NCBI GenBank assembly: GCA_017441605.1
Contig: JAFRXD010000003.1
Location: 1 to 46,308 of the forward strand
DNA from: Thermoguttaceae bacterium
Lineage (GTDB): Bacteria; Planctomycetota; Planctomycetia; Pirellulales; Thermoguttaceae
Direction of reading: 5' to 3'
Length of the DNA: 46,308 bases
The notes below the pieces were generated by a model. The model was not told the DNA's origin and searched no databases. It was given only the letters and a program-made list of their open reading frames with translations. Shown in pieces: positions 16,499-23,747 of the stretch (position 1 is the first letter of the stretch; the number at the start of each line of letters is the position of its first letter). Both the position numbers and the translations under genes were made by a program.

Positions 16499-18322
16499 TT
16501 AAGGTTTCGCTTTAATTTTGGCGAGGATCGCGTCGACGTCGACGCGCTTAATTTTGGCTCCGCTCTCTTGCCCCGAGGCGGCGCGGTAGTCGTCGAACTC
16601 TTGTTCGCCGTAAGGTTTCCGCAACCAGAGCGCGTAAGGAAGCTCTTTGTTTTCTTGCCAATAGACGTTGCCGTTCATTTGAGGACCTTCGGGCGTCCAT
16701 TCGACGTCGGACCGAACGAGACTTTCGGTCGCGTTGGCGAAGACGTTGTTCCGAACCATGAAGTTCTTGGTTTGGGCGGTGTTGGAGTAGAACATCAGGC
16801 AGCACCCGTTGGGATCGGGGCGCTGAGCGTGTCCCCAGCCGTAGCCCGCGTTCAAGCAGGCGTTATTTTCAAAGAGGACGTTTTCGGTAATCGACTCCTC
16901 GTCGCGATTCCAGTACTCGAAGGAGTACTCGCAATTCCAGATCGTATTGCCGCGATAGACGATATTCCGCTCGACGTTCGTCCCGGAGCCTTGGTTGGTG
17001 AGCGCGGCGTCGTAAACTTCCCATAACTTGCAGTTTTCGACGAAGCAGTCGCTGGCGCTAGCCCAGAACTCGATTCCGTTTCCAAATCGAACGCGCCGTC
17101 CGTCGCCCCCTCCGCGATACTGGTCGCCGCCTCCGATCCAACTAATGTCGCAATCGCGAATTACGAGGCGCGAACAACCGGATCCGCCGAACCCGTGCGC
17201 CGCGCCGTAGCGCAGGTCGAGACCTTCGAAAACCGCGTCGGAAAGCCCGGAGTGGTCGATCACGTGTTTCATTACCGCCGCTTCGAGCGAGTCGTAGACC
17301 TTGGCGGGGTTCTCTTTCGAGTAGTACCAGACCCTCCCCTCGCCCCGCTCGTAACAGAAGTCGTCTTGCGATTTGAGATCGTCGAGCGTCCAGCGCTTGA
17401 ACGCGGCTTTGGAACCGTTCAGAATAATATTGCCGACGTCCGGCGCCAGATCGAGCGCGTCGATTTCGACGATTTCCACCGCGAAATTCCCGAACTCGAC
17501 CGAGACGCCCTCGGGGGCTCCGCCGAGATAGAAGGTAACGCGCGCGTCGTCCGCGTCGCGATTCGCCTTAAAGAGAATCGTTCCTCGCGTCGTTTCGGTC
17601 GTCGCGCGCGTTTGGCTAACGACCGCGTCTCCGTATCCGGTCCACGGGGCGCCCGACTTCATTAGCGAGACGCCGAACCCGAACTCTTGGGACGCCTTCA
17701 TATCGAAAGAGAGGCGATAGCAGGTCCCCTTTTTAATCGGAAAGACGCCTTTGCACCACTGAATATGATTTCTCGCGGTTCCGGTTTTTTCGCAGTCGAA
17801 ACGATACGTTTTCGACCCGTCGCTCGCCGTTTCGACCTTTTGAGCGACTTTGGCGCCCGACTCTTGGTGCAGGCCCCATGCTCCGCCTCCGAGAAACGCG
17901 TTTGAGTCGGAAAGATCGACGTCGGATAATTTGCGAATTTCCGTCGCGCGCGTCGCCCAAAGGTTTTCTCCGACTTTCGACCAATCCGACTCCTTCGCCA
18001 AGGAAACGGAGCCCCAAAAACTCGGTTTCGCGCCCTTGCCATAACTCCCGTAACGGATAGGTTTTCCTTCGGACCCCGAGCGCGGCTTGAAATTCTCGCG
18101 CCAGACTTCTCCCGCTTTGAAGAGGACCGAATCGCCGGGCTCGAGTTCCTCGGCTCTCGAAACGCGGTCGAGGGTTTTCCACGCGGTCTCGGGCGTCTTG
18201 CCGTCCGCCGAGTCGGATCCGGCGCGAGAATCGACGTAATAATTGGTCGCGAGCGCGGGCGCGGAACAGACCGCGACGAAGAGCGCGAGCGACCCGAATA
18301 AACGAGCGAGCGACGATTGCAT
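16499..18322 (-). CDS. secreted right-handed beta-helix protein with an inserted CBM-like domain
   Basis: 607 residues with a signal peptide (1-25, ending APALA). The mature start NYYVDSRAGSDSADGKTPE is the typical opening of pectate-lyase-like beta-helix proteins. Residues about 150-290 look like a jelly-roll carbohydrate-binding insert (CBM4/9-like: YRLSFDMKAS, then TILFKANRDADDARVTFYLGG). From about 340 on, short repeated strands with Asn, Cys and Gly ladders (VIRDCDISW, CFVENCKLWEVYDAAL, NVLFENNACLNAG) fit the parallel beta-helix core of polysaccharide lyases, glycosidases or epimerases. The ATG has GGAG 8 bases upstream. First gene of the operon with two esterase-domain genes. Likely acts on an extracellular polysaccharide; the enzyme class is not fixed by the sequence. 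Confidence 0.82.
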   Translation of the reverse strand: MQSSLARLFGSLALFVAVCSAPALATNYYVDSRAGSDSADGKTPETAWKTLDRVSRAEELEPGDSVLFKAGEVWRENFKPRSGSEGKPIRYGSYGKGAKPSFWGSVSLAKESDWSKVGENLWATRATEIRKLSDVDLSDSNAFLGGGAWGLHQESGAKVAQKVETASDGSKTYRFDCEKTGTARNHIQWCKGVFPIKKGTCYRLSFDMKASQEFGFGVSLMKSGAPWTGYGDAVVSQTRATTETTRGTILFKANRDADDARVTFYLGGAPEGVSVEFGNFAVEIVEIDALDLAPDVGNIILNGSKAAFKRWTLDDLKSQDDFCYERGEGRVWYYSKENPAKVYDSLEAAVMKHVIDHSGLSDAVFEGLDLRYGAAHGFGGSGCSRLVIRDCDISWIGGGDQYRGGGDGRRVRFGNGIEFWASASDCFVENCKLWEVYDAALTNQGSGTNVERNIVYRGNTIWNCEYSFEYWNRDEESITENVLFENNACLNAGYGWGHAQRPDPNGCCLMFYSNTAQTKNFMVRNNVFANATESLVRSDVEWTPEGPQMNGNVYWQENKELPYALWLRKPYGEQEFDDYRAASGQESGAKIKRVDVDAILAKIKAKP

Positions 18323-18381
18323 TGCGAAACTCCAACGACGACTTTTTCTTGGAACGCGCCGTCCGCGACGACGCCGCTCGC

Positions 18382-18410
18382 ATTATACCGCCTCGCGAGT
18401 CTCGTTGCAA
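18382..18410 (-). promoter_or_regulatory. promoter of the beta-helix/esterase operon
   Basis: On the minus strand TTGCAA (18405-18410) and the perfect TATAAT (18382-18387) are 17 bases apart. Predicted start near 18375, about 50 nt before the beta-helix ATG. One of the best promoter matches in the window. Confidence 0.8.
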
Positions 18411-18416
18411 GAAAAT

Positions 18417-18449
18417 AAAAAAAGCCGGAGAATCGCTTCTTCGGCTTTT
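18417..18449 (-). terminator. rho-independent terminator after the 900-residue protein gene
   Basis: On the minus strand AAAAGCCGAAGAA and TTCTCCGGCTTTT pair over 13 bp with one G-T wobble and the 4-nt loop GCGA, followed by a TTTTTTT-type run. It starts about 25 bases after the stop at 18474 and abuts the next promoter. Confidence 0.88.
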
Positions 18450-18473
18450 GTAAGGTTCGGTTGGTCGCTCGCG

Positions 18474-21176
18474 CTATTTCGCGTCCGGACTTTTAAAGGT
18501 CGGCGAGTCGGACGGATTGATCTGTCTAACGCGCTCGGGGTCTCTCCATTCCGATTTAAACGTCGCGACTTCTTTCGCGTCGCTCGCGCTTTGCGCGCTC
18601 GACGACGATTCCGGACTGGCGTAGCGCCTCGTCGTAAAACGTCGCGGAACGCTCGCGCGCGGCTTCGGCGACTCGATCGCTCCGCTCCATCCCGTTCGCG
18701 AGGGAGCGCGGAACGTCTCGCTTTCGTCGATTCGAGTCGCCACCCGTTCGACGGCGCGAGAAGGAGCGCTCGACGCGACCGGAACCCAGCCGGAATTGCG
18801 ATCGGTTTCCTCGAACGATTCTTCTTCCGAATCGCTCGAAGACTTGGACGCGTCGCTCTTTCCAATCGGCTCGAACGCGGGAGACTCGCTCGGCGCTTCC
18901 GCTTCGTCGTCGTCCTCGACGACGACCGCGAGAGGCGCGTTTTTCGCGCTCGACGCGACTTCTTCCTCTTCCTCGACTTCGATTTGAGGCGCTTCCTCTT
19001 CCGCCGCCGCTAGCGCGTCGGCCGCGCCGTCGGAGGAGAGGAACGGGGTCGCGATAAGGGCGTCGTCGTCCGCTTCGACGTTCGTCGCGGCTTCGAAGGC
19101 GGGGGCGGACTCGTCGCTATCGGACGCGTTCCCCTCGAATCCAATGTCGTCGGGGAGCTCGAGATAAATCGGTTCGTCGTCCTCGACAACTCCCGACTCG
19201 TCGGTCGCGGCGAGTCGCGCGGCGACGACTCCGGTCGAATTGTCGTCGCTTTCCTCGAGCGCTTTCGCGGCGGGCGTCGCGAGCGCTAGCGGCTCTTCGA
19301 CCTCGTCGACGCTCGGCTCTTCGACCTCGTCGTCGAATTCGAGCGCGAACTCTTCGTCGCCGTTGTCGGAAGTCGTTATTGTTTCCGCGCTTCGCGCGTA
19401 ACTCGGGGCGAGGCGCGATTCCTGCTCCTCGAGTAGCGTCGCGGCTTCGGAGCGCGTCGAGGGGCGCGCGCCCACTTTCGCGAGCGAGCCGCCGGGGACG
19501 AACGGCGCGGCGCTCGAGCCCTTGGAGCTGTAAACGTATTGGTCTTCGGGCTCGTCGTTCCACTCGATCGACGCTTCGAAATCGTCGTCGGCGAGCGAGA
19601 AATCGTTCGAGTCGAGAATTGGATTCGTTCGACCCAAAGAGGGCGTCGACGAGGAACCGGCTCTGGACGTCGCGACCGGAGTCGGGACCGAGGTCGGTTG
19701 GGGAACCGGATTCGCTTTCGCGACGTAATTCGACGAACCGCGGGAGAGAATTCTCGCGATCGAGGGCGCGGGGGCGTTCTTCTTCGCGAGGAGTTGGTAA
19801 TCGACGCGTTGCCCGGCGCGTCGCGCGCGAGCTTGGCGCGCGATCGTTTCGGTCTTGGCGAGGAGAAGGCGGCGCGCCTCGGGGGGAATTCCCGGCAAAT
19901 TATAGGCGACGCTTTGGAACTCCTCGGGGTTTTCCTCGATCATCTGCGAGACGCTGTCGATGAACGCGAGGGTTTGCGTAAAGTTGGAGTCGGCGATTTT
20001 GCCGATCGCGGAGCTAAACGTTCGCGCGAGCAAGTCGACGCCCGGGTTGTTCAGGACGACGAACGCGTCCATTCTACAGACGACGAGCGGGGTCAGGTCG
20101 GGCTCTTCGGTGTATCGGGTTTGGAGAACGAGAAAGACCTCGCCGGTCAACTGTCGTCCGAGCGCCGGACCGCGATAAGATCCAGAAGCGTACGCGAGCG
20201 TCGTTTCGGCGTCTTGATAAAGCACTTGCACCTTGCCGGCGGAGCCGTTTTTCTCGCGCAGCGCGTAGATATTGTTCCCCTCCGGAACCATCGTAACTTC
20301 TTCGTATCCCATCGAGCGCCAAAGTTCGACGACCGCGTTCGGGTAGGTGAGGAAGAAGTCGAACAGCTCGGGGTTGCACCGCCCTCCCGCCATTGGCAGA
20401 CGGCGATAGAGGGTCGGGGCGGAGGTTATTTGGCCGATCTTTTCTTTCGCTTTGGGAGAAAGCGCGTCCCAAGGGATTCTCGCGAGCGCCTCGCGCGCCT
20501 CGTTGCGGTCGGTCGACGCTTGCGCGAGCGCTTCGGCGCTCGGCGCGGAGGGTTGGTAAGGCGCCGAATTAATCGAGGGACGGCCGTAATTTTCCAGCTC
20601 GTTCGCGCGAGGACGAATCGGGGCGCTTTGCGCGCTCGACCGCTTAACCGCGGCTTTCGGCGCGGAGGGTTGGGGGCGCTTAATCAGCGGCTGGTACCCG
20701 AACATATTATTGCGCTGGGGTTGCGCCTGGCGTTGAACCTGCGGTTGCGGCGCGGGATTCGCCGCGTGAGCCGCTTGGGCGCTCGAATTCCCGAACAAGC
20801 CGGGGAAGAGCCGCTTCGAGGAGTTGGAATTGGCGGAACCGGACGCGTTGGAAGAAGTCGCTTGAACGACGGTCGGTCGCGCCGTCGGCGCTTGGACTCG
20901 CGCGACTTGCGCTTGGGACGCGGCGGTTTGCGCGGAAGTCGCTTGAGGCGCCGCGTAGACCCCTTGATTTTGACGAAGATATTGGGATCTCGCCGCGGCG
21001 GTCGCGGGACTCGTCGCGCCGTAGTTGGCCCCGAAGACGCTCGGCGCCCAGTTGAGCGTCGCGACGCCGAGAGCCGCGCTCAGCGCCAGGAGTTTCGCGC
21101 GTCGCAACGCTCCGTTTCCGGATTGGTTCGCGCGCGAGGAATTTCCGCGCGATTCGGAGGATTCGTAACGAGTCAT
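18474..21176 (-). CDS. planctomycete-type envelope protein with long acidic disordered C-terminus
   Basis: 900 residues from ATG 21176, chosen because AAGGA lies 6 bases upstream; a TTG two codons earlier would touch that site. A basic, Ser-rich N-terminus leads to a hydrophobic segment at about 28-48 that is a signal peptide or anchor. Then comes an Ala/Gln/Pro-rich linker, a folded region at about 230-480 (from LARIPWDALSPKAKEKIG through the ELWRSMGYEEV and VFLVLQTRY stretches), and a roughly 400-residue tail dominated by Asp, Glu, Ser and Ala. I do not recognise a named family. Monocistronic, with its own terminator. It probably acts at the cell envelope, but only export and domain layout are supported. 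Confidence 0.78.
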   Translation of the reverse strand: MTRYESSESRGNSSRANQSGNGALRRAKLLALSAALGVATLNWAPSVFGANYGATSPATAAARSQYLRQNQGVYAAPQATSAQTAASQAQVARVQAPTARPTVVQATSSNASGSANSNSSKRLFPGLFGNSSAQAAHAANPAPQPQVQRQAQPQRNNMFGYQPLIKRPQPSAPKAAVKRSSAQSAPIRPRANELENYGRPSINSAPYQPSAPSAEALAQASTDRNEAREALARIPWDALSPKAKEKIGQITSAPTLYRRLPMAGGRCNPELFDFFLTYPNAVVELWRSMGYEEVTMVPEGNNIYALREKNGSAGKVQVLYQDAETTLAYASGSYRGPALGRQLTGEVFLVLQTRYTEEPDLTPLVVCRMDAFVVLNNPGVDLLARTFSSAIGKIADSNFTQTLAFIDSVSQMIEENPEEFQSVAYNLPGIPPEARRLLLAKTETIARQARARRAGQRVDYQLLAKKNAPAPSIARILSRGSSNYVAKANPVPQPTSVPTPVATSRAGSSSTPSLGRTNPILDSNDFSLADDDFEASIEWNDEPEDQYVYSSKGSSAAPFVPGGSLAKVGARPSTRSEAATLLEEQESRLAPSYARSAETITTSDNGDEEFALEFDDEVEEPSVDEVEEPLALATPAAKALEESDDNSTGVVAARLAATDESGVVEDDEPIYLELPDDIGFEGNASDSDESAPAFEAATNVEADDDALIATPFLSSDGAADALAAAEEEAPQIEVEEEEEVASSAKNAPLAVVVEDDDEAEAPSESPAFEPIGKSDASKSSSDSEEESFEETDRNSGWVPVASSAPSRAVERVATRIDESETFRAPSRTGWSGAIESPKPRASVPRRFTTRRYASPESSSSAQSASDAKEVATFKSEWRDPERVRQINPSDSPTFKSPDAK

Positions 21177-21942
21177 CTTCAATCCTTTGAATTCGAGCCG
21201 TCAAAAATCGAGCGTTCGCTCGACGGCGCCGTGCCCGTCCTAGGCGCGGCAAAACCGTATGGGGTATATCGGTTCTTTTTCTTTGCGAAAATAGATTATT
21301 TTGCTTTTTTGAGCCCCGTCGTTTCGTTCTTTCGAACCGCGTCGGGCTCTCGCGAACGCGGTCGATTCCGGCAAGTTCTCTACGGTCCTCGGGACGCGGT
21401 GTATTCCCCGGTGGGCGACGGGTCAACGTCGGCGCGTTGTTCGGGGCGTTTCGAAGTTTGACTTTGAACAAATGCGAAATCTGGGCAAGGGGGGCCGGAA
21501 CCTTTCGAGATTTGTTTTTCGTCAATATAGATTATTGTAGAGGGAAGGGGCGTCAAACGAAACGAGCGCCGTCCCCGCTTTTTCTCTCGTCGCTCCGCGC
21601 GGCGCACGGCGCTTGTCAAAAGGAGTTTTTTGTTGGCTCGGGCGTTTTCGGTTTGTCCAAACTTTTTTTGAAATATTTATCGAGAGGAGGGAGTCCGAGG
21701 GAACTAGTAGGGCCCTTTGATCCTCAAAAGACGGGGTTCTTGGCGGCTCCCAGAAAAATTTTGGGGAACGGTAACCCCGCCTTGACTAATTCCACAGTTT
21801 TGTTATAAATAACCAGTCGCCCGGCTTTGGGCAAAGTCTGGCGGTTTGGCGCCCCGTTGGGCGAGCGCCGGGTTTTAGAAAATTTATGCGGCGAGGTTTC
21901 GTCGCGCCCTTTTATTTCGATACTTACTGACAGGATCCCAGT
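21177..21942. other. 766-bp divergent intergenic region with promoter, inverted repeats and a repeated AT-rich motif
   Basis: No convincing gene. Contents: a TCGAGCG/CGCTCGA inverted repeat in the leader of the minus gene (21208-21223); the 10-mer ATAGATTATT twice, at 21291-21300 and 21527-21536, each in a T-rich context; inverted repeat CGGGGTT/AACCCCG (21732-21738, 21773-21779) directly before the strong plus promoter; and a GC-rich leader with CCCGGC/GCCGGG (21820-21825, 21867-21872). The frame at 21437-21808 has no ribosome site and covers the promoter. Confidence 0.55.
21782..21809 (+). promoter_or_regulatory. promoter of the DUF1559 gene
   Basis: TTGACT (21782-21787) and TATAAA (21804-21809) are 16 bases apart, inside an AT-rich patch. 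The predicted start near 21816 gives a leader of about 127 nt with GC-rich inverted repeats, ending in AGGA 7 bases before the ATG. Confidence 0.72.
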
Positions 21943-23073
21943 ATGAAAACCACGTTGAACCTTGAGGGCAAGAACCGCAATGGTTTCACCCTCGTCGAGC
22001 TTTTGGTCGTTATCGCGATCATCGGCATTCTCATCGGTCTTCTCCTCCCCGCGGTTCAAGCGGCTCGCGAGGCGGCTCGTCGTATGCAATGCACCAACAA
22101 TCTCAAGCAATTGGGTATTGCGGTTCACAACTATCACGACACGAACACCGCTCTTCCGGCGGCTCGCGCGTTCCTTGGCAAGAGCGGTCAGAACGGGCAA
22201 ATGGGTAGCGGTCACGGCGGAAACTTCTCGACGTTCGTCTTCCTCCTGCCCTTCATTGAGCAACAACCTCGATGGACCGAAATCCTTTCCTACACGGAAC
22301 CGACGTTTAATCCTTACATCGAGCAGCCTTGGTACGGCGGCGACTACAAAGCCAACAACCTCAAGGCCCTTAGCGACGCGATTCCCGCGTATAACTGCCC
22401 CTCCGACGGTATGAGCAAGCAACCCTCCACCGACGGGCACTTTTCCGCGCGAACCAACTATATGACCTCTCGCGGCGACTCCCTCTGGAACAACGAGCGC
22501 CAGCCGGTCGACGAGGCCGACTCTCGCGCGAAGAACTCGAACCGCGGCGTCTTCTGGATCTATGAATTCCCGAATATGTCGGTCGTTACCGACGGCACGT
22601 CCAACACGATCGCGTTCGCCGAAACGGTTACCGCGAACGGTCAGGGCGGTCGCCAGATCAAGGGCAACACCTTCTACGTCTCCAGCATGTACGACGGCAA
22701 CTCTCGTCCGCTAAACTGCTTGGCTATCAAGAACGGTACCGAAGCCACGCAAGACGCGATGACCAACTGCTGGCGCGGTCAGCGCTTCCAAGACGGGCGC
22801 GTTCCGCACACCAGCTTCGAAACCCTTCTGCCTCCGAACTCGCCCTCTTGCGTTTACGCCAACGGCGACAGCGGCTGGGGCTGCATGTCCGCTCAATCGA
22901 ACCACAGCGGCGGCGTCAACTGCGCGATGCTCGACGGTTCCGTTCGTTTCGTTTCCGACACGATCGACGCCGGTAGCGCGTCCAGCTACGTCGTTTGCTC
23001 CGGCAAGAGCCCCTTCGGCGTTTGGGGCGCGATGGGCTCCTCGGCGGGCGGCGAGACCACTTCCAATATGTAA
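21943..23073 (+). CDS. DUF1559 domain protein with prepilin-type N-terminus
   Basis: 376 residues. The N-terminus has a short basic leader ending NRNG, then F15-TLVE19 and a hydrophobic helix: a type IV prepilin / type II pseudopilin signal cleaved after G14. The continuation [24 protein letters not shown] and NYHD is the hallmark of the DUF1559 (SBP_bac_10) family greatly expanded in planctomycetes. The C-terminal [20 protein letters not shown] is the H-X9-DG box typical of the family. Ribosome site AGGA, 7 bases. Codon choice is visibly more uniform than its neighbours (CGT, GGC, AAC), suggesting high expression. Likely a surface pseudopilin; exact role unknown. Followed by a terminator and then a lipoprotein gene. 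Confidence 0.96.
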   Translation: MKTTLNLEGKNRNGFTLVELLVVIAIIGILIGLLLPAVQAAREAARRMQCTNNLKQLGIAVHNYHDTNTALPAARAFLGKSGQNGQMGSGHGGNFSTFVFLLPFIEQQPRWTEILSYTEPTFNPYIEQPWYGGDYKANNLKALSDAIPAYNCPSDGMSKQPSTDGHFSARTNYMTSRGDSLWNNERQPVDEADSRAKNSNRGVFWIYEFPNMSVVTDGTSNTIAFAETVTANGQGGRQIKGNTFYVSSMYDGNSRPLNCLAIKNGTEATQDAMTNCWRGQRFQDGRVPHTSFETLLPPNSPSCVYANGDSGWGCMSAQSNHSGGVNCAMLDGSVRFVSDTIDAGSASSYVVCSGKSPFGVWGAMGSSAGGETTSNM

Positions 23074-23118
23074 GGTCGTCTATCGCGATATTCGCGAACA
23101 ATTGAGTTAAAAGACGCG

Positions 23119-23145
23119 GACGCCGAAGCGATTCGGCGTCTTTTT
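23119..23145 (+). terminator. rho-independent terminator after the DUF1559 gene
   Basis: GACGCCGAA (23119-23127) and TTCGGCGTC (23132-23140) form a perfect 9-bp stem with loop GCGA, followed by TTTTT. It stands only about 40 bases before the lipoprotein start, so that gene depends on partial read-through or on a promoter I cannot see. Confidence 0.92.
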
Positions 23146-23185
23146 GCTAAAGAGTAAAACATTACCCCCTCAACGAGGAATTTCA

Positions 23186-23674
23186 ATGAAACGAGTTATC
23201 GCTCTGCTTCTCGCGGTCGCTTTTGTCGCCGCGCTCGGCTGCGGCAAAGGTCCCAAAAAGCCCGCCGATCTGCCCAAGCTGTTCCCCGCCACCGTTACCG
23301 TAACCTACGATAACGGCGAGGCTGTCCCCGGCGCCACGGTCGTTCTGTTCACCGAGCAAAAGAGCGGCGGACGCTCTTGGAACGTCGCGGGCGTTACCGA
23401 CGACGCCGGAAAGCTCGTCTTGAAGACCGACGGAAATTGGGACGGCGTTCCCGCCGGCAACTACACCGGAATGGTCACCAAAGAGGTTTCCGAGATGGGC
23501 GAGACGGACGCCGAGACCGGCGCGATTAAAGTGAATAGCATTACGCGAGTGATCGACAAGCGCTTTGGCGATCCCGGCAAGTCGGGGCTCGCCGTTACGA
23601 TCCAAGAGGGTCCGAACGAAATCGAATTCAAGGTCGGCGAGAAGATCTCCGAAAACGTTCCCGTGATGAACTGA
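23186..23674 (+). CDS. small lipoprotein with carboxypeptidase-regulatory-like fold
   Basis: 162 residues from ATG 23186, chosen for GAGGA 6 bases upstream and the signal sequence that follows; the frame opens 14 codons earlier without support. A lipoprotein signal ends AALGC with C19 as the lipidation site. The mature part (YDNGEAVPGATVVLFTEQ, then GVTDDAGKLVLKT) resembles the beta-sandwich of carboxypeptidase-regulatory / transthyretin-like domains common in planctomycete lipoproteins, often found right after DUF1559 genes. Probably anchored to a membrane facing the periplasm; role unknown. Compact codon use like the upstream gene suggests good expression. Confidence 0.88.
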   Translation: MKRVIALLLAVAFVAALGCGKGPKKPADLPKLFPATVTVTYDNGEAVPGATVVLFTEQKSGGRSWNVAGVTDDAGKLVLKTDGNWDGVPAGNYTGMVTKEVSEMGETDAETGAIKVNSITRVIDKRFGDPGKSGLAVTIQEGPNEIEFKVGEKISENVPVMN

Positions 23675-23702
23675 TCGCGCGCCTAGAGATTTTAAGAAAA
23701 TT

Positions 23703-23747
23703 AAAAAGCGTCGAGTCGCGAGCAACGACTCGGCGCTTTTCTTTTTT
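23703..23747. terminator. bidirectional rho-independent terminator between convergent genes
   Basis: AAAAGCGTCGAGTCG (23704-23718) and CGACTCGGCGCTTTT (23726-23740) pair over 15 bp with one wobble and a 7-nt loop. CTTTTTT follows on the plus strand and TTAATTTT on the minus strand. It serves the lipoprotein gene (plus) and the 890-residue gene (minus), whose stop codon overlaps its edge. Confidence 0.9.

Noticed and set aside
19539..21461. 640-codon plus-strand frame
   Set aside because: Codon-aligned antisense of the 900-residue gene; arginine-rich, no signal or ribosome site.
21437..21808. 123-codon frame upstream of the DUF1559 gene
   Set aside because: Runs through the -35/-10 promoter; no ribosome site or recognisable domain.
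23144..23185. Upstream start of the small lipoprotein
   Set aside because: Would add 14 residues before the lipoprotein signal and begin at the terminator T run; ATG 23186 has GAGGA at the right distance.
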